Assembly: GCF_030652515.1 (NCBI RefSeq) | Contig: NZ_JAUSAR010000188.1 | Coordinates: forward strand, 124,001 to 188,000 | DNA length: 64,000 nucleotides | Reading direction: 5' to 3' | From: Aquabacterium sp. | Lineage (GTDB): Bacteria > Pseudomonadota > Gammaproteobacteria > Burkholderiales > Burkholderiaceae_C | Part shown: one piece after another, positions 7,751-16,990 of the stretch | Layout of the letters: the number at the start of each line of letters is the position of its first letter | How positions within the stretch are numbered: position 1 is the stretch's first letter | Notes under the pieces: generated by a model | The model's database searches: none | Told to the model about the DNA's origin: nothing | The model's input: only the letters and a program-made list of their open reading frames with translations | Position numbers and translations under genes: made by a program

Positions 7751-10090
7751 CTAGTGTGTACCAGCCAGAGGTAATGTGGATGACAGCTTTGAAAATGATA
7801 ACGAAACTTGCGCCCCTCTCCAAACGACTTCTTCCGGGGACTTGCCTGGGGGTGCGGTCATTGTGACGGGGTTTTCAAGGTTTCGGATGCGCACCAGGGC
7901 ATGGTGTTCATCGGCGATTTTCTTGACGACGGCCAAGCCGAGGCCTGTTCCTTTTGCTTTGGTGGTGACGTAGGGCTCGAAAGCCCGCTTGAGTATTTTG
8001 TCTGAAAAGCCAGGCCCATTGTCGCGCACGGCGAGCCTGACCGCGCGAACGCTGCCATCGGGGTGGCGCGGCATGTCGGTGCGCACCATGACTTGGGCGG
8101 GCTGATCGGTGGGCGGATGGTCGTTGACGACGTCCAAAGCGTTCTGCACCAGGTTGTGCACCACCTGCCTCAGCAAGGTCGCGTCGCCAAGTATGGTGGG
8201 CAACTCGGGCGTCAGTTCGGTCACCAGCAGGCCCTTGTCGATGGCATGGCCGTACAGGGCCAGCACATCGGTGATCAGGGCGTTCAAGTCCAGCGGCACG
8301 AGCTTGGCCGTGGGCAGGCGGGCGTAGTCGCGGAACTCGTTGATCAAGGTCTTGAGGGCCTGCACCTGCGTGACGATGGTGTTGACCGAGCGGTTGAGCA
8401 ATGAGCGTCCCGGCTCATCGAGCTTGTCTTCGAGCTTGAGTTGAAGGCGCTCGGCCGACAGCTGGATGGGCGTGAGCGGGTTCTTGATTTCGTGGGCCAC
8501 GCGCCGGGCCACCTCGGCCCAGGCTTCGGCGCGCTGGGCCGAGACGACCTCGGTGATGTCGTCGAACACGATCAGGTTGGCATCTGGCGGCAGGTCGGCG
8601 CCGCGCACCAGCAGGGTCTGAGGTTCTTGTTGCGGGTTCAGTTGCAATTCATACGATTCTTGCCATTGCTGACGTTCTCCCGGCGTGGGGTCGCTGGCGT
8701 AGAGCTCGAAGCGCTCGTTCAAGCTGGCCGCGAAAGTTTCCAGGCCGGGAACGTCGGACAGGGGGCGCCCTCGGTAAGCCGACAAGGGCAAGCGCAGGAT
8801 GCGCGTGGCGCCGGGGTTCACGGTGTCGATGTTGCCGTGTTCGTCGAACACGATGACGCCGGCGGTGAGGTTGTCCAGGATGGTTTGCAAGTGGCCGCGT
8901 GCGCTGTCGAGCTCGGCCACGCTGCGCTGGGCCAGGATGCGGGCGTCGGACAACTGCTGGGTCATGGCGGCGAAAGAGCGCGTCAGGCCGCCGAGTTCAT
9001 CGTGGCTGGCGAAAATGGCTTTGGGGCTGAGGTCGCCCTTGGCCACCTTGTCCACGCCTTCGGCCAGCAGCAGCAAGGGGTGGGCCAGTTGCTGGCCCAG
9101 GATCGCTGCGAGCAAGAAGGCACCGAACACGGCCAGGATGAGGGCCAGGGTCAAGGTCCCGATGTACATGCGCCGCAGGCCTTCACGGCCCAGCGATCGT
9201 TGCTGGTATTCGCGGTAGGCGTTCTGCACGTCCAGGGCGTTTTTGACCAGGTCGGCGCGCAGCTTCTGTGTGACCATCAAGTAGTGGCCTTTGCTTTGCA
9301 GGCTGAAGCTGCGGTCGGGCATCCAGGCCAGCGCGACGATGCGGGCATCGTTGTTCACGCTGTTGGTCGGCGCAGGGGCTGCCGGGTCGCCTTTTTCTTC
9401 CAGGCCTTCGATGAGGCTGACGACGCCTTTGTTGCGGGCGTCCTGCCGCATGCTCAGCGGCACGCGCTCGGCCGACATGAGGGGCAGGGTCTCGCTGCCG
9501 GCGCCGATCTGTAATTGCCCGGTCTCGCTGATCAGTGCCACGGATTGCGCACCAAGCTGCTCGCGCACGCGTTCGAGGTCGAGCACGCCGGGGGTGAATG
9601 AGGCTTCCAAGCTGTTGTTGGGCGAGGAGCTGAGGCGTTCGGCCGCCAGGCGTGTCTTGTTGCCGAGGTCCAGGCCCAGGGTGTCGATGGTGCTGCGGCC
9701 CAGGTTGAGGCCGGCTTCCAGCGCGCTTTCGACGCGCACATCGAACCAGGTCTCGATGCTGCGCGAGACGAACTGGTAGGACACGGTGTAGATCAGCAAG
9801 CCGGGGATCACGCCGACCACGGCGAAGATGCCGGCCAGCTTGAGCAGCAAGCGGCTGCCGAACTTGCGGCGCCGCAGCCGCACGGCCAAACGGGCCAGGG
9901 CCAGCAGGATCACCAGCACCAGCGAGGAGGCGATGGCGATGTTGGCGATGAACAGCCATTCGAAGTGCCGTTCGTAGCGCTCGCCGTTTTGCGTGGCGAA
10001 CACGAGCATGAAGGCCAGCACCAGGCCGGCCCCGATCATGGCCAGGGCTGAAACGAGCCAGGCCCAGCGGTTGGCTTTGATCGAGCTCAT
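7751..10090 (-). CDS. NtrY-like membrane histidine kinase
   Basis: A 779-residue sensor kinase. Three hydrophobic segments lie in the first 105 residues, followed by a large extracytoplasmic region, another membrane segment (about 310-335), HAMP, a PAS domain (TILDNLTAGVIVFDEHGNI) and the kinase core. The H-box is RRVAHEIKNPLTPIQL with His533; the G-box is GTGLGLAVVKKIADEH. It should sense an envelope or nitrogen/redox signal and phosphorylate the adjacent NtrX-like regulator. ATG 10090 is chosen because the protein then begins with a normal basic residue plus membrane segment; the frame is open further upstream but overlaps the DUF4390 gene. Confidence 0.9.
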   Translation of the reverse strand: MSSIKANRWAWLVSALAMIGAGLVLAFMLVFATQNGERYERHFEWLFIANIAIASSLVLVILLALARLAVRLRRRKFGSRLLLKLAGIFAVVGVIPGLLIYTVSYQFVSRSIETWFDVRVESALEAGLNLGRSTIDTLGLDLGNKTRLAAERLSSSPNNSLEASFTPGVLDLERVREQLGAQSVALISETGQLQIGAGSETLPLMSAERVPLSMRQDARNKGVVSLIEGLEEKGDPAAPAPTNSVNNDARIVALAWMPDRSFSLQSKGHYLMVTQKLRADLVKNALDVQNAYREYQQRSLGREGLRRMYIGTLTLALILAVFGAFLLAAILGQQLAHPLLLLAEGVDKVAKGDLSPKAIFASHDELGGLTRSFAAMTQQLSDARILAQRSVAELDSARGHLQTILDNLTAGVIVFDEHGNIDTVNPGATRILRLPLSAYRGRPLSDVPGLETFAASLNERFELYASDPTPGERQQWQESYELQLNPQQEPQTLLVRGADLPPDANLIVFDDITEVVSAQRAEAWAEVARRVAHEIKNPLTPIQLSAERLQLKLEDKLDEPGRSLLNRSVNTIVTQVQALKTLINEFRDYARLPTAKLVPLDLNALITDVLALYGHAIDKGLLVTELTPELPTILGDATLLRQVVHNLVQNALDVVNDHPPTDQPAQVMVRTDMPRHPDGSVRAVRLAVRDNGPGFSDKILKRAFEPYVTTKAKGTGLGLAVVKKIADEHHALVRIRNLENPVTMTAPPGKSPEEVVWRGAQVSLSFSKLSSTLPLAGTH

Positions 10091-10097
10091 GGTGGCG

Positions 10098-10685
10098 TCA
10101 GCGGCCCTGTGTGACGGTGATGCGGCGCTGCACGGCCAGGTTCCAGTCGTTCTGGCCGCCCAGGCCGATCTGCATGGGGCGGGGCAACTCGTCGGTGTCC
10201 AGGCGGAAGCTGAAGATGACGTAGTGGTCGTCTTCACCCGAGACGTTGTCGGAGATGCGCCATTGCGACGATCGGCGCATGACGCCCAGTGCTTCGTTCA
10301 GGGTGTTGTAGGAGCGGCTGAGGCCGTCAAAGCTCAGGCGCCAATGGCGCGTGAGTGGTTGGTAGGCCAGGCGCCAACGGCGCACGATTCGAACCTTGGG
10401 CTTGTCGTACCAGTACCAGCGGCTTTTGAACAGCTCGGCTTCGGCCACGAAGACCACGGCCACGCCTTTGTAGAGCGCGTCTTCCACATCTTTGGAGAGT
10501 TCCAGGCGGACGGTGTAGCTCAGCAGCAGGCCGTCGTCGCCACGCTCGGTGCTCAGTTGCGTCAGTTCAATGCCTGGGTGGCCGCCAGTTTGGGCGAGCG
10601 AAGGCAGCCCTGTCAGTGTCAGAGCGGCGGTCAGCAGTGCAGAGGCACTGCGTTGCAGCAGGTCTCGGCGGCGCAACAGGGGCAT
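10098..10685 (-). CDS. DUF4390 exported protein
   Basis: A 195-residue protein with a basic, twin-arginine-containing leader (LLRRRDLLQRSASALL), a hydrophobic stretch and a likely cleavage site after LAQ near residue 32. The mature part matches DUF4390 in length and in motifs such as YWYDKP, LTRHWRLSF and DDHYVIFSFRLDTDELPRP. The family is regularly found between rsmB and ntrY in Burkholderiales, as here, seven bases upstream of ntrY. Its function is unknown; an envelope role beside a membrane kinase is a guess. Confidence 0.8.
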   Translation of the reverse strand: MPLLRRRDLLQRSASALLTAALTLTGLPSLAQTGGHPGIELTQLSTERGDDGLLLSYTVRLELSKDVEDALYKGVAVVFVAEAELFKSRWYWYDKPKVRIVRRWRLAYQPLTRHWRLSFDGLSRSYNTLNEALGVMRRSSQWRISDNVSGEDDHYVIFSFRLDTDELPRPMQIGLGGQNDWNLAVQRRITVTQGR

Positions 10686-10692
10686 CGAGCAC

Positions 10693-12051
10693 CTAGGGGG
10701 TTTTGATCAGCAGGGCGTAGAAGAAGCCGTCGCCCATGTCCTGCAGCAGGGCCGGATTGGCCAGGGCAGGGTCGTCGGGATATTCGACCACAGGGAGCAG
10801 GTGGCCGGGGGACGGCAGGGCCCGGGCGCTCGGGGTTCGTTGCAAAAATGCGTCGATCCGGGCCTGGCCTTCTTGTTTGAAGACGGAGCAGGTGCAGTAC
10901 AGCAGGCGGCCGCCCGCCTTGAGCTTGGGCCACAAGGCGGTGAGCATGGCGTCCTGGGTGCGGGCCAGGTTGGCGATGTCGCTGTCGCGGCGCAGCCAGC
11001 GCACGTCGGGGTGGCGGCGCACGATGCCGGAGGCGCTGCAGGGGGCGTCGAGCAGGATGGCGTCGAAGAACTCGCCGTCCCACCATTTGTCGGGTTGGCT
11101 GGCATCGGCTGCGATGGTCTGGGCTTGCAGGCCCAGGCGGTTCAAGGTGTCGGTGACGCGCTTGAGGCGCTCTGGGTCGGCATCGACGGCGGTGACGTTC
11201 AGGTCGGCCAACTCCAGCAGGTGGGCGGTCTTGCCACCGGGGGCGGCGCAAGCGTCGAGCACGCGGGCGCCGCTGGGCAGCGTCTGGCCATCGATGGGGG
11301 CCAGCAGCAAGGTCGCGGCCAGTTGGGCGCTGGCGTCTTGCACCGACACCTCGCCTTGCTCGAAGCCGGGCAGGCGGTTCACCGGCACGGCGGCGTCCAG
11401 CACGATGGCATCACGCGCGTGGGCGTCGTCGGGCAGCAGGTGGCCGTCGATGCCAGCATCCTTTAGGCGCTGCAGGTAGGCGCTCGCGGTGGTCTTGCGG
11501 GCGTTGACGCGCAAGGTCATGGGGGGCTGGACCTGGTTGACATTCAGCAGTGCTTCCCAGTGGTCAGGCCAATCCTTGCGCAGGCGGGCTATCCACCACT
11601 CGGGGTGGTTGTAGCGGGCCATGAGGTCGCGGTCGGTGGCGGCCATCAAGGCATCGCGTTCGCGCAGAAAACGGCGCAGCACGGCGTTGACCAAGCCAGA
11701 GGCACGTTCGGCCTTGCGTTTGGCGGCGGTCACGGCCTGGTCGACCAGGGTGTGCTCGTCGTACTCGGTGCCGCAGGCCAGGGCCAGGGCCGAGATGATC
11801 AGGCTGTCGACCCAGGGGGCGGGTTTCTTGGGCACCAGGGCCTGGCGCAGGGCCTGGGCGCGGCCGATGCGGCGCAGCACGGTGAAGGACAGGGCCTGGA
11901 CACCGGGGCGTTCAGCCGGGCGGCAGGCGGTGAGGGCTTCGGTCAGGGATTGGCCGTTGCTCACGGCGGTGACGGCGTCGGCGCAGCCCGCCAGCAATTG
12001 CCACAAAGGCAGGCTGAGCGGGGTGGCTTGAGAGGGGGAGGGCGAGGTCAT
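10693..12051 (-). CDS. rsmB: 16S rRNA (cytosine-967 C5) methyltransferase RsmB
   Basis: A 452-residue enzyme with an N-terminal NusB-like RNA-binding domain (about 15-150) and a C-terminal Rossmann methyltransferase. The S-adenosylmethionine site is LDACAAPGGKTAHLLEL; the two cysteines of m5C methyltransferases are in LDAPCSASGIVRR and YCTCSVFKQEGQ. It methylates C967 of 16S rRNA. It is the first gene of the rsmB-DUF4390-ntrY-ntrX group, and the next gene begins within 10 bases of its stop. Confidence 0.95.
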   Translation of the reverse strand: MTSPSPSQATPLSLPLWQLLAGCADAVTAVSNGQSLTEALTACRPAERPGVQALSFTVLRRIGRAQALRQALVPKKPAPWVDSLIISALALACGTEYDEHTLVDQAVTAAKRKAERASGLVNAVLRRFLRERDALMAATDRDLMARYNHPEWWIARLRKDWPDHWEALLNVNQVQPPMTLRVNARKTTASAYLQRLKDAGIDGHLLPDDAHARDAIVLDAAVPVNRLPGFEQGEVSVQDASAQLAATLLLAPIDGQTLPSGARVLDACAAPGGKTAHLLELADLNVTAVDADPERLKRVTDTLNRLGLQAQTIAADASQPDKWWDGEFFDAILLDAPCSASGIVRRHPDVRWLRRDSDIANLARTQDAMLTALWPKLKAGGRLLYCTCSVFKQEGQARIDAFLQRTPSARALPSPGHLLPVVEYPDDPALANPALLQDMGDGFFYALLIKTP

Positions 12052-12090
12052 GGCGCGCAGTCTATGCGCGTTTGCCCCAGGATCCGAGCC

Positions 12091-12924
12091 TCAGTCCCCC
12101 AGGAAGTGGCGGCGGTAGCGGCTGGGCAAGTCGCCAATGCGCATCAGCATGGGCAGGTCGGCGGTGTTGAAGTCCGGATCCCAGGCGGGCGCGCCCAGCA
12201 CTTTGGCGCCGCAGCGCAGGTAGCCTTTGATCAGCGCGGGGGCTTCGACGTTGAGGTGGTGGTCCAGCTCTTCAACCGGCAGGGGCAGGCGCGGGCGCAC
12301 TTGCAGCTCGATCGGGGCCAGGTGGGTGTGGCGCAGCTTGTTCCACAGGCTGGCGGCCATGTGGCCTCCATCGCGCATGCTGATGCTGGCGCAGCCGATC
12401 ATGGTGTCCAGGTCATTGCGCACCATGAATTCGGCCAGGGCGCCCCACAGGGCCATGATGGCGCCACCGGTGCGGTGGTCGGGGTGCACGCAGGAGCGGC
12501 CCAGCTCCACCATCTTGGCCCGCAGTGGGCGCAGGCGGATCAGGTCGAACTCGGTCTCGCTGTAGAGGCCACCCACGCGCTTGGCCGAGTCAGGGGTGAG
12601 CACCCGGTAGGTGCCGATCACCATGCCGGTGTCTGGGCCCGGGCCGGTCAGGCGCACCAGCAGGTGCTCGCAATAGGGGTCGAACAGGTCGATGTCATGG
12701 CCTGCGGGGCTGCCGGCGGGCACGCGCAACTTGGCGCCCATTTCCTCGGCAAAGACGTGGTACCTCAGGCGCTGCGCCGCGAGAACATCTTCTTCAGTGC
12801 GTGCCCAAACGACTTCAAATGCGTGTGAGCTTGGGTGAAGTGACCTCCGGGCGGCGCGCGATTCGGCCGTGAAGTTGGGACGCAGGTCTGCAATGGGCAG
12901 CGTGGGCAGCGGCAAATCCCTCAT
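12091..12924 (-). CDS. olsB: OlsB-like ornithine N-acyltransferase (GNAT)
   Basis: A 277-residue GNAT-fold protein with the pattern of lyso-ornithine lipid synthases: RLRYHVFAEEMGA, DIDLFDPYCEHLLVR, IGTYRVLTPDSAKRVGG, the ELGRSCVHPDHR motif and IGCASISMRD. It should transfer a 3-hydroxyacyl chain from ACP to the alpha-amino group of ornithine, the first step of ornithine-lipid synthesis. ATG 12924 is chosen because AAGGAG precedes it by six bases. No olsA acyltransferase is adjacent. It is divergent from ptsI. A hemolysin/acyl-homoserine-lactone-synthase-like annotation of the same family is possible. Confidence 0.85.
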   Translation of the reverse strand: MRDLPLPTLPIADLRPNFTAESRAARRSLHPSSHAFEVVWARTEEDVLAAQRLRYHVFAEEMGAKLRVPAGSPAGHDIDLFDPYCEHLLVRLTGPGPDTGMVIGTYRVLTPDSAKRVGGLYSETEFDLIRLRPLRAKMVELGRSCVHPDHRTGGAIMALWGALAEFMVRNDLDTMIGCASISMRDGGHMAASLWNKLRHTHLAPIELQVRPRLPLPVEELDHHLNVEAPALIKGYLRCGAKVLGAPAWDPDFNTADLPMLMRIGDLPSRYRRHFLGD

Positions 12925-13085
12925 GGTCGGCTCCTTCAGTGAGTTCAATGAACGTGTGACGGGGCCGAGTGTTGGCGGAGGGCGTGACGCTGGCGTGAAT
13001 CTCGCATGACAGAACGGTGACGGGGGTGCAGATCCTTGTAAATCCTCACGCTGCGCCTCATTCAGCGCTGTTAGCATCGAAGACC

Positions 13086-14882
13086 ATGAGCATCCAGATA
13101 TTCGGTTTGCCTGTCTCAAGGGGCGTGGCCATTGGCCGGGCGGTGCTGGTCGCCTCCAGCCGGGTGGACGTGCCCCACCATTTCGTCGACCCTGACCTGG
13201 TCAACGAGGAGATCTCGCGCCTGTTGGACGCCCGCGACGTGGTTGCGCACGAATTCGAGGTGCTCAAGCGTGATTTGCCGCCAGACGCGCCCTCTGAGCT
13301 GGCCGCCTTGCTGGACGTGCACCAGATGCTGCTGCAGGACGAGGCCCTGATCGGGGCCACGGCCGACTGGATCACCTCGCGCCACTACAACGCCGAATGG
13401 GCCTTGTCGGCCCAGCTGGAAGTGCTGGCCCGTCAATTTGACGAAATGGAAGACGCCTACCTGCGCGAGCGCAAGGCCGACCTGGAGCAGGTGGTGGAGC
13501 GCATCTTGCGCACCCTGGGGCGCGGCGCGCCGTCGGTGGTGACCAGCGCCAAGGATTTTGGTGGCGACGAGCCCCTGGTGCTGGTGGCCAGCGACATTGC
13601 CCCGGCCGACATGCTCAGCTTCAAGCGCAGCGTGTTCAAGGGCTTTGTGACCGATGTGGGCGGCAAGACCTCGCACACGGCCATCGTGGCGCGCAGCATG
13701 GACATCCCGGCCGTGGTGGGCGCCCGCCAGGCCAGCCACCTGATCAGGCAGGATGACTGCATCATCATCGACGGCGATGCCGGTTTGGTGATCGTGGACC
13801 CCTCGCCCATCGTGCTGGAAGAGTACCGTTTCAGGCAGCGCCAGAGCGAGCTGGAGCGTGGTCGGCTGGCCCGTTTGCGCCACACGCCAGCGGTCACGCT
13901 GGATGGCGAACGCATCGAACTGCTGGCCAACATCGAGATGCCGGAAGACGGCGCGGCCGCGCTGGAGGCTGGTGCCGTGGGCGTGGGCCTGTTCCGCAGC
14001 GAGTTCCTGTTCATGAACCGCGGCATGGACAACCTGCCCGACGAAGAAGAACAATACATGGCCTACCGCGCGGCGGTCGATGCCATGAAAGGCCTGCCGG
14101 TGACGATCCGCACGGTGGACATTGGCGCCGACAAACCGCTGGATGGCCTGTCGCCCAACGAATTGCGCCATGAATCGGTGCTGAACCCGGCGCTGGGCCT
14201 GCGGGCGATTCGCTGGAGTTTGTCCGAGCCCAGCATGTTCCGCCGCCAATTGCGTGCCTTGCTGCGGGCGGCATACCACGGGCCGGTCAAGGTTTTGATC
14301 CCCATGCTGGCCAGCCTGCACGAGATCCGCCAGACCTTGGAAAACATTGCGCACGTGCAGCGGCAACTGACCGAATCGGGCAAGCCGTTTGGCACGGTCG
14401 AGCTGGGAGCGATGATTGAGGTGCCTGCGGCCGCGCTGACCTTGCCGGTGTTTTTAAGGCACTTTGATTTCGTGTCGATCGGCACCAACGATTTGATCCA
14501 GTACACCCTGGCCATCGACCGGGCCGACGAGGCCGTGGCGCATTTGTACGACCCCTGGCATCCGGCTGTGCTGCACCTGGTGTCGACCACCATCCAGCAG
14601 GCTCGCGCGGCGGGGCGCGGTGTGAGCGTGTGCGGCGAAATGGCGGGCGATCCCATCTTCACCGAGTTGTTGCTGGCCATGGGGCTGCGTAGTTTCTCGA
14701 TGCACCCGTCGCAGATCGCATCGGTCAAGCAGCGGGTGCTGCGCGCCGACACCCGCCGCCTGGCGGCCTTGCTCGAACCAGTGCTGAACAGCGACGATCC
14801 GGAAGAAACCTGCACGCACCTGTTCCCGGCCGTGGCCACGCCGGGCTTGGCTGGCAAGACTTTGCTGTCGGTGGCGGCGTAA
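13086..14882 (+). CDS. ptsI: PEP-protein phosphotransferase, enzyme I
   Basis: A 598-residue enzyme I. The phospho-accepting His197 lies in GGKTSHTAIVARSM; the C-terminal PEP-binding barrel has GTNDLIQYTLAIDR and VSVCGEMAGDP with the catalytic cysteine. It phosphorylates HPr using phosphoenolpyruvate, in Burkholderiales mostly for a regulatory phosphotransferase system. ATG 13086 gives the family N-terminus (MSIQIFGLPVSRGVAIGRA). In many relatives ptsI sits behind ptsH and an EIIA gene; here neither is next to it. Confidence 0.94.
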   Translation: MSIQIFGLPVSRGVAIGRAVLVASSRVDVPHHFVDPDLVNEEISRLLDARDVVAHEFEVLKRDLPPDAPSELAALLDVHQMLLQDEALIGATADWITSRHYNAEWALSAQLEVLARQFDEMEDAYLRERKADLEQVVERILRTLGRGAPSVVTSAKDFGGDEPLVLVASDIAPADMLSFKRSVFKGFVTDVGGKTSHTAIVARSMDIPAVVGARQASHLIRQDDCIIIDGDAGLVIVDPSPIVLEEYRFRQRQSELERGRLARLRHTPAVTLDGERIELLANIEMPEDGAAALEAGAVGVGLFRSEFLFMNRGMDNLPDEEEQYMAYRAAVDAMKGLPVTIRTVDIGADKPLDGLSPNELRHESVLNPALGLRAIRWSLSEPSMFRRQLRALLRAAYHGPVKVLIPMLASLHEIRQTLENIAHVQRQLTESGKPFGTVELGAMIEVPAAALTLPVFLRHFDFVSIGTNDLIQYTLAIDRADEAVAHLYDPWHPAVLHLVSTTIQQARAAGRGVSVCGEMAGDPIFTELLLAMGLRSFSMHPSQIASVKQRVLRADTRRLAALLEPVLNSDDPEETCTHLFPAVATPGLAGKTLLSVAA

Positions 14883-14978
14883 GCCAACAACCTGGCGTTC
14901 AAAGACAGGCGGTGAAAGCGGCAGGCTCCTAAAGTCGTGCGGTTTGTCACAGTTGGGCTGCCGGCCCGCGAACCGATC

Positions 14979-16025
14979 ATGTCTTCGAACCCAGATATCA
15001 GCCGCCAATCGCCTCACGAGCGGGCCGAATACGTCAAGCGCGTGGTGACGCAGGAAGGTGCCCTACTGCGCCAGCGCTTTCCCATCCTGAAGCAGCAGAA
15101 CGCCATCGGTGTGGCCATTCTGGTGCTGTCGTGGGCGGGCATGCTGGCCTCGGCCTTTGGGTATGTGCAGGGTGCCTTGCCCGCCTGGGCCACGATCCTG
15201 CTGGTGGCTTTCTTCGCGTCCTTCACGCACGAGCTGGAGCACGACCTCATCCACTGGATGTATTTTCGGCAGAAGCCCTGGGCGCATCACCTGATGATGG
15301 CGCTGGTGTGGCTGGCCCGGCCCAGCACCATCAACCCTTGGATACGCCGCGAGATTCACTTCAACCACCACAAGCATTCGGGCACCGAGCGTGACATCGA
15401 AGAGCGCGCCATCACCAATGGCGAACGCTGGGGCTTGCGCCGCTTCTTGATGACGGGCGACAACATGCTGTCGGTGCTGTTGCGCTTGCACCGGGCGCCA
15501 ACGCGCCAGCTGCGCTTGCGCATGCTGACGCGCACGATGGCGGCTTACTTTCCGCTGGGCCTGCTGCACTGGGCGCTTTGGTATGTGTTCCTGGCCGTGC
15601 ATGCGCTGGCCTTGGCCGGGCACCCTGTGACCGCGTCGTGGGTCACGGCACTTGACACGCTGGTGGTGGTGTGGATTGCGCCCAATGTGTGGCGCACCTT
15701 CTGCCTGCATTTTGTCAGCAGCAACATGCATTACTACGGTGACATTGAAGACGGCAACGTGCTGCAGCAATGCCAGGTGCTGACGCCGGTGTGGATGTGG
15801 CCTTTCCAACTGTTTTGCTGCAACTTCGGATCGACCCACGCCATCCACCATTTCGTGGTCAAGGAGCCGTTCTATGTGCGGCAGCTGACGGCGCCAGTGG
15901 CCCACCGCGTGATGCGCGAGGTGGGCGTGCGCTTCAATGACCTGGGCACGTTCAGCCGGGCGAACCGCTGGCGCGCCGATGCTCGGTCGGCGACTGTCCC
16001 GTCCAGCGCCGGAAAGCCCGCGTGA
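14979..16025 (+). CDS. membrane fatty acid desaturase
   Basis: A 348-residue protein with the three histidine clusters of membrane di-iron desaturases: HELEHD, HFNHHKHSG and THAIHH. Hydrophobic segments lie around residues 35-75, 95-110 and 185-240. It should introduce double bonds into fatty acyl chains or hydroxylate a lipid in the inner membrane. ATG 14979 is preferred to 14937 because the upstream extension is not family-like. Its last 74 bases overlap the convergent AraC-type gene, which may control it. Substrate unknown. Confidence 0.85.
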   Translation: MSSNPDISRQSPHERAEYVKRVVTQEGALLRQRFPILKQQNAIGVAILVLSWAGMLASAFGYVQGALPAWATILLVAFFASFTHELEHDLIHWMYFRQKPWAHHLMMALVWLARPSTINPWIRREIHFNHHKHSGTERDIEERAITNGERWGLRRFLMTGDNMLSVLLRLHRAPTRQLRLRMLTRTMAAYFPLGLLHWALWYVFLAVHALALAGHPVTASWVTALDTLVVVWIAPNVWRTFCLHFVSSNMHYYGDIEDGNVLQQCQVLTPVWMWPFQLFCCNFGSTHAIHHFVVKEPFYVRQLTAPVAHRVMREVGVRFNDLGTFSRANRWRADARSATVPSSAGKPA

Positions 16026-16980
16026 AATTGCTGGTGTCGGCAAAGCCCAGCAGGTAGGCCACTTCGCTGATCGAGCAGGCTGGGTCGGCCAGGTGCGACA
16101 AAGCCAGCGTGTGCCGGGTGCGGTCCAGCAGGTCGGTGAAGCTGGTTTGCTGGTCTGATAAACGGCGCTGCAAGGTGCGCACGCTGCAGTTCAGTTGCTG
16201 CGCCACCTGCGCTTGTGAAGGCTCGCCACGTGGCAGCAGATCGGCCAGGCAGGCGCGCACTTGTGCCACGGTGTTGTCCTTGTGGATGCCGGCCAGGTAG
16301 GTGGTCAGCAAGGCCTCGCTGTGGCGGGCCAGTTCGGGGTTGGCGCCTTCCAGTCGGGCGTTGATCAAAGTCTGAGGCCAGGCGATGAGATTTTGCCCCG
16401 CGCTGAAACTGACGGGGCACCTGAAGGTGCGCTCGAAGGCGTCTAACGCGGCAGGCGCGGCGCGCTGCAACTCGACCCGGAGTGGGGCGATGCTGCGGTT
16501 GCCCAGCAGCGAGCGCGCCGTGTACACCACCAGGGCTGCCGCCGCGTCAATCGCTTCAGGTTCGGGCGCAATGCCAGAAGCCGGGGCGAGCAAGCGCACC
16601 ATGTGCTCATCGCCTTGCGGCGTGAACGCCAGGCTCCACGCATCGGTGACGACATGGAAGTGCCGCGCCACGCGCTCGAAAGCATCCTTCAAGGTCTGAC
16701 TGGCCGACTGGGCCTGCCACAAGGCGTGGAAGGAAGTGGGCATGACGTGGCGCGCGACCTTCAGGCCAAACGCGTCGTCACCCGTGGCCTGCGCGGACAG
16801 GCGCCACAACCGTGCCATGGCCTGGGCCGGGCAGCGGCCGTTGGGGTCGTCGAGCATGGCGTTGCTCAGGCCCGCGTCCAACAACAGTTGCGTGCTGTCA
16901 CAGCCGCTGGCATCCAGCGTGCGCCGGATCACCCGGGCCCAACTGGCCAGAACGGTGTGTTGCTGCACCTGGTGGCCCAC
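15952..16980 (-). CDS. AraC-family transcriptional regulator
   Basis: A 342-residue regulator with an N-terminal Arabinose_bd-type (PF12625-like) ligand domain (SWARVIRRTLDASGCDST, FGLKVARHVMPTSFHALW) and a C-terminal double helix-turn-helix (VAQQLNCSVRTLQRRLSD, then ISEVAYLLGFADTSNFTRAFRRWTG). Regulators of this subtype often control lipid or hydroxy-fatty-acid genes next to them, and a desaturase gene is convergent and overlapping. The ligand is unknown. Confidence 0.88.
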   Translation of the reverse strand: MGHQVQQHTVLASWARVIRRTLDASGCDSTQLLLDAGLSNAMLDDPNGRCPAQAMARLWRLSAQATGDDAFGLKVARHVMPTSFHALWQAQSASQTLKDAFERVARHFHVVTDAWSLAFTPQGDEHMVRLLAPASGIAPEPEAIDAAAALVVYTARSLLGNRSIAPLRVELQRAAPAALDAFERTFRCPVSFSAGQNLIAWPQTLINARLEGANPELARHSEALLTTYLAGIHKDNTVAQVRACLADLLPRGEPSQAQVAQQLNCSVRTLQRRLSDQQTSFTDLLDRTRHTLALSHLADPACSISEVAYLLGFADTSNFTRAFRRWTGQSPTEHRRASGSPG

Positions 16981-16990
16981 CTTGCCTGGC

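Noticed and set aside
8441-9514. 357-codon plus-strand frame opposite ntrY
   Set aside because: Shadow of ntrY; no motif and no ribosome-binding site.
13116-14366. Long minus-strand frame (416 codons) inside ptsI
   Set aside because: It is the antisense shadow of a high-GC gene; it is His/Gln/Arg/Val-rich without domain motifs while ptsI on the other strand is fully conserved.
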